A stretch of 64,000 nt of DNA from CmP2 sp052084925 (GCA_052084925.1 JBQDEV010000003.1:62001-126000); one strand, 5' to 3'. Shown: positions 41,259 through 49,654, counted from the stretch's first letter. Numbers and translations are program-made. Notes: generated by a model from the sequence alone, not told the origin.

Positions 41259-42746
41259 TCAGCCCGCGTGGTCCTTGACGACTGCGCGGGCCGCCCACAT
41301 TCCGGGCATCCCGTGCACCCCAGCTCCGGGAGGAGTGGAAGACGACGCGAGATAGAGGCGCGGGCCTCCGCCGGGGATCTCGCCGAGGCGGAACGGATCC
41401 GCCGTGAGCCCGGGGCGCAGTAGCGCCTGCAGGCCGGTCATGGAACCGCCAGCGATATCCCCGCCGACCAGATTCGGGTTCCACGCCTCCAACTGGGCAG
41501 GACTCGTCCGATGCTGGGCCACCACACGGTCGCGCGTGCCCGGAGCGAACCGCTCGAGCTGATTCAGGATCCGGTCGGCCACCTCGCCCTCACGGCGCTC
41601 GCGGTAGCCATGGGGCACGTGGGCGTATGTCCACACCACGGTCTGGCCGCCCGGGGCGGAGCCCGGCATCCGGCTCGGATCAGCAGCTTGTTGCTGGCAC
41701 GCCATGACGAACGGGTGCTGGGGCAAGCGACCTGCGGCCGCCTCGCGTTCGGCGGCGACGAGTTCCTCAGGGGTGCCAATCACGTGCACGGTCCCGGCAC
41801 CGCCCACGCGCGCATCGCGCCAGGGGAGTGGGCCGTCAAGTAATAGGTCTAGCTTGTAGGCGGCGGTCCCGTAGCGCCACTGGCGCAGTCGGCGACGTGT
41901 CCCGCGGGGGATGCCGCCGTCGGGGATTCCGCCGAGGCCCAGCACCTGGGCGGGGGTGAGATTCAGGACGACGGCGTCGGCCGGGGGAAGGTCGCGCAGA
42001 TCCGTCACCGGGGTGCTCAGGTGCAGTTGCGCCGCGTGGGTATCGAGCACGCGCAGCAGGGCCTCGACGATGGCGCCGGTTCCCCCGCGTGCGGCGGGCC
42101 ACCCGGAGGTCATCCCCAATGCGCCGAACAGGGCGCCGAAAGCACTGGTGAAGGGATGTTGCAGCGGAGCGATCGCGTGCGCCGCCGACCCGAGGAACAG
42201 GGCTTTCGCCGCCGGGGTACGCAGGGTGGACGCGGTCAACGAGGCCGGCGGCAGGGCCAAAGGGCCGAACCCAGCCAGGCGCAGCGGATGTGCCGGCCAG
42301 CCCAGCAAGGGAGCCAATAGGTTCTCCACGTGATCACCGATGCTCTCGGTGAGTCCGCGGTGCAGTCGCGTCCAGGTGGTGGCGTCCTCGCCCAGCCCGG
42401 CGGCGGTGTCTTCCAGGCTCTGGTGCAGCAGTGCCGCCGGCGCGTTCGGCAACGGGTGCGCCATGGGGTAGTCGGGGTGCGCCCATTCCAGGCCGTAGGA
42501 GTCGAGGTCCAGTGCGCGGAAGGCGGGGCTGGCCACTCCGAAAGGGTGCCCGGCGGCGCCTCGGTCGACCACGATTCCGTCGCCGAACACCGACGTCGTT
42601 GAGGCGGCAGCGCCTCCGGGGTGCGGACCCTGTTCGAAGATCTCGACCTGCCATCCCGCGCGCGCCAGCAGTGCTGCGGAGGTCAGGCCGTTGGAGCCGG
42701 ATCCGACCACGTTCACGCGGCCGGGGGAGTGTGCTGCGGTGTTCAC
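41259..42746 (-). CDS. Phytoene-desaturase-like FAD-dependent oxidoreductase
   Basis: A 495-residue flavoprotein of the CrtI/phytoene dehydrogenase-related superfamily. The FAD-binding N-terminus is intact (VNVVGSGSNGLTSAALLARAGWQVEIFEQ, about 11-39, then PGGAAAS). The C-terminal motif is LYLASSSTPPGAGVHGMPGMWAAR. No other carotenoid gene is nearby, so it may act on another lipid or polyene. I start it at the GTG at 42746, directly before the flavin fold; an ATG at 42839 would add 31 residues of unlikely sequence. It is oriented away from the regulatory region at 42747-43302. Confidence 0.85.
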   Translation of the reverse strand: MNTAAHSPGRVNVVGSGSNGLTSAALLARAGWQVEIFEQGPHPGGAAASTTSVFGDGIVVDRGAAGHPFGVASPAFRALDLDSYGLEWAHPDYPMAHPLPNAPAALLHQSLEDTAAGLGEDATTWTRLHRGLTESIGDHVENLLAPLLGWPAHPLRLAGFGPLALPPASLTASTLRTPAAKALFLGSAAHAIAPLQHPFTSAFGALFGALGMTSGWPAARGGTGAIVEALLRVLDTHAAQLHLSTPVTDLRDLPPADAVVLNLTPAQVLGLGGIPDGGIPRGTRRRLRQWRYGTAAYKLDLLLDGPLPWRDARVGGAGTVHVIGTPEELVAAEREAAAGRLPQHPFVMACQQQAADPSRMPGSAPGGQTVVWTYAHVPHGYRERREGEVADRILNQLERFAPGTRDRVVAQHRTSPAQLEAWNPNLVGGDIAGGSMTGLQALLRPGLTADPFRLGEIPGGGPRLYLASSSTPPGAGVHGMPGMWAARAVVKDHAG

Positions 42747-42901
42747 GGTCTCGACTCTATCGGATCGGTGTGAGGGATGCGTGAGAACTTTCTTGGGCGC
42801 CGGTTCATTATCGTGATCGGCGTTACATCCCAGCATCACCCCATGTCAGAGCCTCTTTTCACTCTTACCTATTAAGTAAACAACTGTGTGCTAAATATCG
42901 G

Positions 42902-42920
42902 TAAGGCTAGGCTAAGCAGA
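42902..42920. promoter_or_regulatory. DtxR/IdeR-like iron box
   Basis: TAAGGCTAGGCTAAGCAGA matches 14 of 19 positions of the DtxR/IdeR consensus TTAGGTTAGGCTAACCTAA, including the central TAGGCTAA. It lies in the 555-bp gap between the FAD oxidoreductase and the tannase-family gene, 52 bp upstream of the -10-like box of small-RNA element A. Confidence 0.5.
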
Positions 42921-42983
42921 ATTCACAGGGTTCTTTCAGGTTAACCACTAGCATTCGGCTTGCGTGGCCCTTAGGCTGTAAGT

Positions 42984-43069
42984 ACCTCATCAAGGTGCGA
43001 GTGATGACAGGGGGCCCCGGCCTCGACATAATGCGTTCCCCTCACGCAGTCGAGACCGGGGCCCTATTC
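42984..43069 (+). ncRNA. Repeated small-RNA-like element, copy A
   Basis: First of four related intergenic elements. A -10-like TAGGCT (42972-42977) is followed 7 bp later by ACCTCATCAAGGT (42984-42996, able to form a small 5' stem-loop) and GCGAGTGATGA. Then comes a long hairpin: arms 43012-43027 and 43049-43064 (GGGCCCCGG then CTCGAC, with one C/A mismatch), extended by TGCGT/ACGCA around a TCCCCTC loop, and followed by TATTCCTTTAATT. The reading frame after the block is not conserved among copies, so a non-coding RNA is the better reading. Confidence 0.6.
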
Positions 43070-43128
43070 CTTTAATTCCAGGCGCATGGCTCCGCTTGCC
43101 GCACCCATTTCGTTGTTCCAATAAATCG

Positions 43129-43141
43129 TTGACGACGTCAA
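43129..43141. promoter_or_regulatory. Perfect 6-bp palindrome upstream of tannase-family gene
   Basis: TTGACG-A-CGTCAA is a perfect inverted repeat 162 bp upstream of the tannase start. It may be an operator or part of the promoter; the regulator is unknown. Confidence 0.35.
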
Positions 43142-43174
43142 ATGGTTTGAGTAGCATGGCGAACGTTACCCGCT

Positions 43175-43190
43175 TGTGATCCAGCTCACA
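43175..43190. promoter_or_regulatory. Perfect CRP/GlxR-type operator
   Basis: TGTGA-TCCAGC-TCACA matches the CRP/GlxR consensus exactly. It is 113 bp upstream of the tannase-family start codon (43303) and downstream of small-RNA element A. Confidence 0.7.
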
Positions 43191-43302
43191 GAGCACACAA
43201 GTGTGGTCGCATCGCGTTAGCTCCCTTGGAAGGAATCCGCCATGCATGCCTTTGCTCCCTGTAGTTCCCTGTCGAACGTGCCGAAGCAGAGGGGGTGCTG
43301 AG

Positions 43303-45309
43303 ATGCCGTCGCGCAAGAGTCTACGCCGTTCCCTGGTCGCCACCGGTCTGACGGGCGTGCTCATCTCCTCCGTGATGCTCACGTCCGCACAGGCTGCTCC
43401 CACGGACGATGCGCCCGCCCCTGAACTGGAGTGCGCCGCCCTGGCCGAGTTCCAGTTCGAGAACACGACGATCGCCTCCGCAGTGGAGGTGGCCGCCGGC
43501 GAACTCTCGCATCGGGGGACTCCCGTGGAGGCCCACTGCCTGGTCAGCGGCCAGATGAATGAGCGGGTCAGTGATGTCGACGGAGAGACGTATGCGATCG
43601 GGTTCGAGATGCGCCTGCCGCAGGACTGGAGCGGGCAGTACTTCTACCAGGCCAACGGTGGGCTCGACGGTGCGGTCGTCCCGGCCCTCGGTGCTGTTGG
43701 CGGCAGCGAGAGTGCGCTGCAGCTGGGCATGGCCGTGATCAGTTCCGACGCCGGGCACAACGGCGAGCAGAATCCGACGTTTGGTTTGGATCCGCAAGCC
43801 CGGCTCGACTACGGGTATCAAGCAGTCGGCACACTGACGCCGATGGCCAAGAACCTGATCGAGGAGGCCTACGGCACAGCGCCGGCCTACTCCTACTTCG
43901 GCGGCGGATCCAACGGTGGCCGCCACGCGATGGTCGCCGCGTCCCGCTACGCCGAGGACTACGACGGACTCCTCGCCATTGCCCCCGGATTCAACCTGCC
44001 GCAGGCTGCCACCGCGCAGATCTGGGGCGCGCAGCAGTGGGTCACCGTAGCCACCGACGAGGCCGACCTCGCCACCGCCCTGACGCCGGAGGAGCGGGCA
44101 CTGCTCGCCGGTGCGATTCTGGAACAGTGCGATGACCTGGACGGTCTTGCCGACGGCATGGTGCAGTCGCTGGCTGAGTGCCAGCAGGTGTTCTCTGTGG
44201 CCGATCATGTTCCGACGTGTGAGGCCGACCGTGACGGCAGCTGCCTCACCGAGGACCAGAAGGCGGTCATCACCACCGTCTTCGCCGGGGCCACGACCTC
44301 CGACGGGGAGCCGATCTACGCGCCGTTCCCCTATGATCCGGGGCTGGCCGATGCGAACTGGGCCGATTGGAAGTTCAACTCACCGATCACCCGTGACTCC
44401 GCTGCGCTGGGCTACATCTTCTCCTCGCCACCGTATGCTCCCGACCTGCCGCAGTTGGGCGACTTTGTCTTCGACGTCGACATCGACGAAGCCAACGCGT
44501 CGCTCTACGCCACGGATGGCACCTATGCCGAAAGCTCGATGGACTTCATGACGCCACCGGACCTGAGCTATCAGGATTTGGCGGAACAGGGCGGCAAAAT
44601 GATCGTGATGCACGGTGCCTCCGATGGAGTCTTCTCCCTGCAGGACACCGCCACCTGGTACGCGGGACTTGAGGGAGCTGCCGCCGAGGCCATCCGCTAC
44701 TTCGAGATCCCCGGCATGGCGCATGTGCGCGGCGGGCCCTCCACTGACCAGCACAACTCGCTGGCGGCCCTGATCTCCTGGGTGGAAAGCGATACCCGCC
44801 CCGAGCAGCTACGTGCCTGGGTCAATCCGGAGAACGCCTCGCTGCCGGCCGACTGGTCTGCCGATCGCAGCCGTCCGCTGTGTGCTTATCCCGAAGTTGC
44901 GTACTACGTTGACGGCGACGTTGAATCCGCCGACAGCTTCAGTTGTGCCGCAGAGGCGCCGGTCGATCCCGATCCGAGCCCGACCGCTGTGCCCACGGAG
45001 CCGACGGAATCGCCCGACCCGAGCCCGACCCCGGACCCGACGCCGAGTGATGAACCGGACCCCACGACCGAGCCGACCGACACCGGAAGCCCCTCTGCCA
45101 CCGTGACGCCGAGCGGTAGCGCGGATCCCTCGGCCACGAACGGCGCGGGTGACAGTGACGATGATGCGGCGGCGGGCGACCGCGCCGATCTCGCCACCAC
45201 CGGCGCCAACGGCGTGCTGGTGATGGCCGCGGTGGCCCTGCTATTGCTGATGGTCGGAGTCGCGTTACTGCTGGTTCGGACACGTCGCCGGCAACACCAC
45301 GCTGGCTAG
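43303..45309 (+). CDS. Cell-wall-anchored tannase/feruloyl esterase family protein
   Basis: A 668-residue exported esterase. Signal peptide at about 1-32 (SLVATGLTGVLISSVMLTSAQA), a tannase-family alpha/beta hydrolase domain (about 40-545) with nucleophile segment FGGGSNGGRHAM and later HGASDG and GMAHVRGG, then a Pro/Asp/Thr-rich wall-spanning linker (about 570-640). It ends in a sorting signal: LATTGA, a hydrophobic helix and RTRRRQ. It should be fixed to the peptidoglycan by sortase and release phenolic acids such as gallate or hydroxycinnamates from plant esters. AGAGGGGG precedes the ATG at 43303. It has a perfect CRP-type site upstream and small-RNA elements on both sides. Confidence 0.9.
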   Translation: MPSRKSLRRSLVATGLTGVLISSVMLTSAQAAPTDDAPAPELECAALAEFQFENTTIASAVEVAAGELSHRGTPVEAHCLVSGQMNERVSDVDGETYAIGFEMRLPQDWSGQYFYQANGGLDGAVVPALGAVGGSESALQLGMAVISSDAGHNGEQNPTFGLDPQARLDYGYQAVGTLTPMAKNLIEEAYGTAPAYSYFGGGSNGGRHAMVAASRYAEDYDGLLAIAPGFNLPQAATAQIWGAQQWVTVATDEADLATALTPEERALLAGAILEQCDDLDGLADGMVQSLAECQQVFSVADHVPTCEADRDGSCLTEDQKAVITTVFAGATTSDGEPIYAPFPYDPGLADANWADWKFNSPITRDSAALGYIFSSPPYAPDLPQLGDFVFDVDIDEANASLYATDGTYAESSMDFMTPPDLSYQDLAEQGGKMIVMHGASDGVFSLQDTATWYAGLEGAAAEAIRYFEIPGMAHVRGGPSTDQHNSLAALISWVESDTRPEQLRAWVNPENASLPADWSADRSRPLCAYPEVAYYVDGDVESADSFSCAAEAPVDPDPSPTAVPTEPTESPDPSPTPDPTPSDEPDPTTEPTDTGSPSATVTPSGSADPSATNGAGDSDDDAAAGDRADLATTGANGVLVMAAVALLLLMVGVALLLVRTRRRQHHAG

Positions 45310-45396
45310 GGCATTCAGCGGACTCGCCAGATTCTCTGATGCCTGTCCCAGCCCTACATCAGCCTGTGCACACCTTGGTGTTTTTAGACTGGAGTC

Positions 45397-45466
45397 GCCT
45401 CTTCCAAGGTGTGAGTGAGTGAGTACTGCGGGTCGGCGATGTGAAAACATCGTCGGCCCGCAGTCA
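45397..45466 (+). ncRNA. Repeated small-RNA-like element, copy B
   Basis: A -10-like TAGACT (45385-45390) is followed by GCCTCTTCCAAGGTGTGAGTGAGT (a one-base insertion relative to the other copies), then a fully paired 18-bp hairpin with arms 45425-45442 and 45447-45464, including two G-U pairs, closed by a GAAA tetraloop. The arm sequence is unrelated to that of the other copies while the structure is preserved. It begins 87 bp after the tannase stop codon. Confidence 0.6.
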
Positions 45467-45756
45467 TGTCCGGGTCACGAAGCTACTCTTCGACCCTGGA
45501 CGAATCACGACGAGCGAAAAATGAGCGTCATCGGATGAGCCGGTGAATGTTTCTGGTCAGTCGTGACCGCGTGCAGGCCTTCTTTCGCTACCGGAATTGC
45601 CACGCGGGGACAGGCATCCTGTCTGGGGTAGAGGCGTGAGTATTTCCCTTCCAGTTACCCCGTGTTCACCGTTCACAACGTTCTCCCAGGAATCTCCCTA
45701 TAGTTCTCCAGGGGAAAAGAGGGTGGTGCTCAGCATCGATCCCTAGAGTAGTAACT

Positions 45757-45826
45757 ACCTCTTCAAGGTGTGAGTGATGAACAGGCAGAGCCCCGACGGT
45801 CCATAGACCTCGGGGCTCTGCTCATG
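45757..45826 (+). ncRNA. Repeated small-RNA-like element, copy C
   Basis: TAGAGT (45744-45749), then ACCTCTTCAAGGT (45757-45769) and GTGAGTGATGAA, then a hairpin with 11-bp arms 45786-45796 and 45810-45820 (CAGAGCCCCGA), extended by GGTC/GACC around a CATA loop. The conserved block is identical to that of copy D from CCTCTTC to ATGAA. Confidence 0.65.
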
Positions 45827-45942
45827 CCTGGACCTTGTCCCGTCATCAGATCGTCCGGTCGCCGTGGCGCCGTCAGGCATTGGCAGAGAGTGGACAGCCG
45901 AGCGTAAGCCGGGTCCCAGGTTCGATTCTTAGAGTAGGTAGT

Positions 45943-46008
45943 GCCTCTTCAAGGTGTGAGTGATGAATAGCTGAAGCCCCCGAGACCACCGTCTCGGGGG
46001 CTTCAGGC
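45943..46008 (+). ncRNA. Repeated small-RNA-like element, copy D
   Basis: TAGAGT (45930-45935), then GCCTCTTCAAGGTGTGAG and TGATGAA, then a perfect 16-bp hairpin (arms 45971-45986 and 45991-46006, CACC loop). The GTG in the block would read only Met-Ser-Asp-Glu-stop, which argues against a conserved small protein. The hairpin's right arm overlaps the last bases of the convergent FAD dehydrogenase gene (stop at 46003), so it can also terminate that gene. Confidence 0.65.
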
Positions 46009-47733
46009 TGTTCGGGCCGCGATCGCCCGCCCGGCAGCCCGTCCGGAGAAGATGCAGCCACCGAGGAAGGTGCCCTCCAGGGCGTTGTGCCCGTGGACGC
46101 CACCGCCGCCGAATCCGGCGACCTCGCCCGCCGCGTACAGTCCGGGGAACTGTGTGCCGTCGGAGCGCAGCACTTGTGAATCGAGGTTGGTCTGCAGCCC
46201 ACCCAGCGTCTTGCGGGAGAGGATGTTCAGCCGCACGGCAATGAGGGGACCGTGGGCCGGGTCCAGGATCCGGTGCGGCTTGGCCACCCGCATCATCTTG
46301 CCGGTGCGATCGCGACGACTGTTGTGGATCGACATCACTTGGACGTCCTTGGTGAAGGGGTTGTCGATCTGACGGTCGCGATCCTCGATCGCCGCGCGCA
46401 GCACATCCGCGTCCAGTGTTCGTCCGTCGCGCCCCAGCGCATTCATCCCGACGACCAGCTCTTCGAGTGTTTCGGCGACGACGAAGTCCTCACCGTGTTC
46501 CTTGAACGCCTCGACGGGGCCGGTCGCACCGTGGCCCAAGCGCTCGCGGAGCATCAGCTTGAGATCTTTGCTCGTCCAGTCTGGATTCTGCTCGGAGCCC
46601 GACAGGGCGAACTCCTTCTCGATGATGCTCTGGGTGAGGATGAACCAAGAGTAGTCAGCGCCGGTGGCCAGGATCTGCTTCATTGAGCCGATGGAGTCTG
46701 CCCCTGGGACTCCGGACATACCGGTGAGCCGTTGGCCATCGGCGGTGAACCATAGGGATGACGGCCCCGGGAGAATGCGGATCGCGTGGTTCGGCCAGAC
46801 GGGGTCCCAGCTGTGGATGCCCTCGACATACGCCCACATCCGGTCTCGGTTGACCACTCGGCCGCCGGCGCGTTCGGCGATTTCCACCATGCGGCCGTCC
46901 ACGAAGGCCGGAACTCCTGCGATCATGTGGCGCGGTGCTGGGCCGACGCGCTCGGTCGGCCAGTTTTTCCGCATCAGGTCGAAGTTGTGGCCGATACCGC
47001 CGGTGGTGAGCACCACGGCGGGAGCGCGGAACGAAAACTCGGCGAGAGGTGTGCGTGAGGACGCCACCCCACGCTCGGCGTCGCACGGTTCCAAGACCGT
47101 GCCGGACACTCCGGTGCACACGCCATCGTCGATGAGAAGATCGTCGACTTGGTGTCGGAAGGCGAAGCGCACCTGGCCGGCGCGCTCTGCTTCGAGTACC
47201 GGTTCGGCGAAAATGCGCACCACCTCCGGGCCGGTGCCCCAGGTGAGGTGGAAGCGCGGGACCGAGTTTCCGTGGCCGCTGGCGCTGCCGTCGCCACGTT
47301 CGGCCCAGCCCACGAAAGCCAGCGACTTCAACCCCAGCTGACGCAGGTACTCGCGCTTCTCGCCGGCGGCGAAGTGCAGATAAGCCCGGGCCCAGCGACG
47401 GCTCCAGGAATCGTCGACATCAGCTTCGCGGTCCGCGTCGGGCACGAACGCTGCCGATCCGAGCCAGTCCTGCCACGCCAGGTCGATGGAGTCCTTGATA
47501 CCCATCCGGCGTTGTTCAGGGGAGTCCACAAAAAAGAGGCCACCGAGGGACCAGTGTGCCTGGCCTCCGAGGTTCGCGCGGTTCTCCTGGTCGAGGATCA
47601 GGACTTTTTTGCCGGCTTGGGTGAGTTCGTAAGCCGCGACGAGTCCAGACAGGCCAGCGCCGACGATGATGGCGTCGGGGCGGAAATCTGCGTCGATCGG
47701 TGAGACCGGACCGGGATGTGCGTGTGTGCTCAT
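46003..47733 (-). CDS. FAD-binding dehydrogenase (fumarate reductase/KstD-like)
   Basis: A 576-residue flavoprotein of the FAD-binding-2 family. The FAD motif DAIIVGAGLSGLVAAYELTQAGKKVLILDQE is at about 20-50, the substrate-domain segment VVLTTGGIGHNFDLM in the middle, and the C-terminal FAD segment reads LYAAGEVAGFGGGGVHGHNALEG. It resembles the actinobacterial 'FAD-binding dehydrogenase' group near ketosteroid dehydrogenases, but the substrate is unknown. GAGGAAG precedes the ATG at 47733, which overlaps the stop of the TetR gene, so the pair forms an operon. Confidence 0.9.
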   Translation of the reverse strand: MSTHAHPGPVSPIDADFRPDAIIVGAGLSGLVAAYELTQAGKKVLILDQENRANLGGQAHWSLGGLFFVDSPEQRRMGIKDSIDLAWQDWLGSAAFVPDADREADVDDSWSRRWARAYLHFAAGEKREYLRQLGLKSLAFVGWAERGDGSASGHGNSVPRFHLTWGTGPEVVRIFAEPVLEAERAGQVRFAFRHQVDDLLIDDGVCTGVSGTVLEPCDAERGVASSRTPLAEFSFRAPAVVLTTGGIGHNFDLMRKNWPTERVGPAPRHMIAGVPAFVDGRMVEIAERAGGRVVNRDRMWAYVEGIHSWDPVWPNHAIRILPGPSSLWFTADGQRLTGMSGVPGADSIGSMKQILATGADYSWFILTQSIIEKEFALSGSEQNPDWTSKDLKLMLRERLGHGATGPVEAFKEHGEDFVVAETLEELVVGMNALGRDGRTLDADVLRAAIEDRDRQIDNPFTKDVQVMSIHNSRRDRTGKMMRVAKPHRILDPAHGPLIAVRLNILSRKTLGGLQTNLDSQVLRSDGTQFPGLYAAGEVAGFGGGGVHGHNALEGTFLGGCIFSGRAAGRAIAARTA

Positions 47734-48308
47734 GGGGCTTCCTCGAACAGGGGGCGGATGAGAGAAACGAGCATTTCTAGGGACGCCTGGTCACGCTCTG
47801 CGTCGGGCAGGAAGCGCGACACCGTGGACTCGCCTTCCAAGTAGGTGATGATGATGCGGAGCGCGCTCTGATGCTCTGGCGTCCAGGGGCGATCTCCTCG
47901 GAGCAAGAGTGTCGCGGCCTTACTGGTGCGCCGACGATACTCTCGCAGTGCTGGAGTGAGTTCCTCGCGCAGCTCGGCATCGGTCCGTGCCGCGTGAAGG
48001 AGTTCGTGCCACACGATGTGATCGGGGGAGCGCAGCAAATCGCGCAGCACCCGAACGGCATCGTGGGGCGTGAGATTGACGGGAACATCACTGGTCTGGC
48101 GTTCCGCGACTCGCTGTGCGGTGGCCACGAGCAGGGCGCGGCGGGTGGGGAAATGGCGGAACAGCCCGCCCTGGCTCACTCCGGCCCGCTCGCAGGTCGC
48201 GGCGACCGTCGTGGCGGAGTAGCCCCGCTCCAGCAGCACCTGGGCGGCGGCGTCGAGCAGGCGCGCAATGGTGTCGTCGCGACGCTCCTTTTGTGTGACC
48301 ATCATCAC
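47730..48308 (-). CDS. TetR family regulator
   Basis: A 192-residue regulator with the TetR helix-turn-helix at about 12-58 (IARLLDAAAQVLLERGYSATTVAATCERAGVSQGGLFRHFPTRRALL). The C-terminal domain is all-helical. The start is ambiguous among three consecutive ATG codons (48308, 48305, 48302), and all of them lie inside a perfect CRP-type palindrome. It is upstream of and coupled to the FAD dehydrogenase gene and divergent from a BASS symporter, and it probably controls both. Confidence 0.9.
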   Translation of the reverse strand: MMMVTQKERRDDTIARLLDAAAQVLLERGYSATTVAATCERAGVSQGGLFRHFPTRRALLVATAQRVAERQTSDVPVNLTPHDAVRVLRDLLRSPDHIVWHELLHAARTDAELREELTPALREYRRRTSKAATLLLRGDRPWTPEHQSALRIIITYLEGESTVSRFLPDAERDQASLEMLVSLIRPLFEEAP

Positions 48309-48309
48309 A
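48294..48309. promoter_or_regulatory. Perfect CRP/GlxR-type operator over tetR start
   Basis: TGTGA-CCATCA-TCACA is an exact consensus site in the divergent gap, covering the ATG cluster of the TetR gene and 59 bp upstream of the symporter start at 48368. Confidence 0.7.
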
Positions 48310-48367
48310 TGCTAGCTTAACGAGCAACCACTCTCTATCTTGTTTGAGCACCACGATTGGATCTCTC

Positions 48368-49276
48368 ATGACCGATTCAGCACTCATCACCATTGGGTTG
48401 CCCATCGCGCTTGCCGTGATCATGTTCGGCCTTGGACTCTCCCTGACAGTGGGGGACTTCACCCGCGTCGCCCGCTCGCCGAAGGCGGTGATTATCGCCC
48501 TGGTGCTGCAGATCCTGGTGCTGCCGCTGGCCGCTTTCGGGCTGGTCCTTGGGTTCCGTCTCGACCCGCTGCTGGCGGTGGGCGTCATGCTGCTGGCGGC
48601 GTCCCCGGGCGGACCGACCGCGAACCTGTTCAGCCATCTGTTCCGAGGTGACGTCGCACTGAACATCACGCTGACCGCCATCAACTCGGTGCTGGCGGCC
48701 GTGACCATTCCGCTGATCACCAACCTGGCGATCACCTTCTTCGATTCCGATGGCACTCTTGGCCTACAGTTCGGCAAGATCGTCCAGGTCATTCTCGTAG
48801 TGCTGGCCCCGGTGGCCGTGGGCATGTTCGTGCGGAGCGAATGGCTGGAATTCGCGCGTCGCGCCGACCGCCCGGTGCGCATTTTCTCTATCGTCACGCT
48901 GGTAGTGATCGCCGTGGGCGCGCTTCTGGGTGAGCGTGAGAACCTTGCCGATTATCTGGTCCGCGTCGGTGCGGTCACGGCCCTGTTCTGCCTGCTGAGC
49001 CTCACTCTGGGCTACTTCGTGGCACGGGCGCTGCGCCTCGGTAAGCCGCAGGCCATCGCCAGCTCCATGGAGATCGGCATTCACAACACTACGCTGGCCC
49101 TGACCATCGCGTTGAGCGTTCTCGGCAGCACGGAGGTAGCGATTCCGGCGGTCATCTACTCGATCCTGATGTACATCCTGGCTACCGCTTTCGGTTTCGC
49201 CATCACCAGAGGCAACAAGAAATCGGCTGGCGCCGAGCAGCCGGTGGATCAGGGCCGTCCCCTCGAGACCCACTAG
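48368..49276 (+). CDS. Bile acid:sodium symporter family transporter (BASS), copy 1
   Basis: A 302-residue transporter with nine to ten membrane segments. BASS hallmarks: the first helix with VIMFGLGLSLTVGDF, the crossover segment LLAASPGGPTANLFSHLFRGDVALNITLTAINS (about 78-110), and SSMEIGIHNTTLALTIAL in the second half. These proteins import organic anions (bile acids, pantoate, keto acids) with Na+. The ATG at 48368 is preferred over a TTG eight codons upstream. It is divergent from tetR and an FAD dehydrogenase, which suggests uptake of that enzyme's substrate. Confidence 0.92.
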   Translation: MTDSALITIGLPIALAVIMFGLGLSLTVGDFTRVARSPKAVIIALVLQILVLPLAAFGLVLGFRLDPLLAVGVMLLAASPGGPTANLFSHLFRGDVALNITLTAINSVLAAVTIPLITNLAITFFDSDGTLGLQFGKIVQVILVVLAPVAVGMFVRSEWLEFARRADRPVRIFSIVTLVVIAVGALLGERENLADYLVRVGAVTALFCLLSLTLGYFVARALRLGKPQAIASSMEIGIHNTTLALTIALSVLGSTEVAIPAVIYSILMYILATAFGFAITRGNKKSAGAEQPVDQGRPLETH

Positions 49277-49285
49277 GCTGTGGAC

Positions 49286-49654
49286 ATGGAGACCTTGGAC
49301 GACTTCCTGGAGACCATTCCCGACACGGAGCATCGGACGACACTGCACTCGGTGCTGCAGCGGTTGCAGCGGGACCACCCGGATCTGGAGCTGCAGATCA
49401 AATGGAAGCAGCCGATGTTGGTGCGCGAGGGGACGTTCATCATCGGCTTCAGCGCCTCGAAGCCGCACTTCTCCGTGGCTCCCGAGAAGGCGATCCTAGA
49501 CGAGTTCCTTGAGCGGATCGTCGAGGCAGGCTACGACCATACGAAAATGCAGTTCAAGATCCGGTGGGATCAAGAGGTGAACTGGGCGCTACTCGAGGCC
49601 ATCGTCGAGCGCAGCATCGAGTACAAACAGGGGTGCGAGACCTTCTGGGCCTAG
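49286..49654 (+). CDS. DUF1801 (YdhG-like) protein
   Basis: A 122-residue protein of the DUF1801/YdhG family (Bacillus frataxin-like Fra belongs here). Family motifs: ELQIKWKQPMLVREGTFIIGFSASKPHFSVAP in the middle and a C-terminal region ending in IEYKQGCETFWA. The ATG at 49286 or a GTG two codons earlier could start it; no strong ribosome site is visible, so it may be translated from the symporter transcript, which ends 10 bp upstream. An iron-handling role is a family-level possibility only. Confidence 0.85.
   Translation: METLDDFLETIPDTEHRTTLHSVLQRLQRDHPDLELQIKWKQPMLVREGTFIIGFSASKPHFSVAPEKAILDEFLERIVEAGYDHTKMQFKIRWDQEVNWALLEAIVERSIEYKQGCETFWA

Noticed and set aside
42998..43073. Small protein in element A, starting at the ATG of GTGATGACA
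   Set aside because: The frame is open for about 23 codons in copy A but stops after 3 codons in copy D and 9 in copy C, and the ATG is absent in copy B, so it is not conserved.
43201..43302. N-terminal extension of the tannase-family protein from 43201
   Set aside because: The extension lacks a ribosome site and would bury the signal peptide; the ATG at 43303 has AGAGGGGG upstream and starts a normal export signal.
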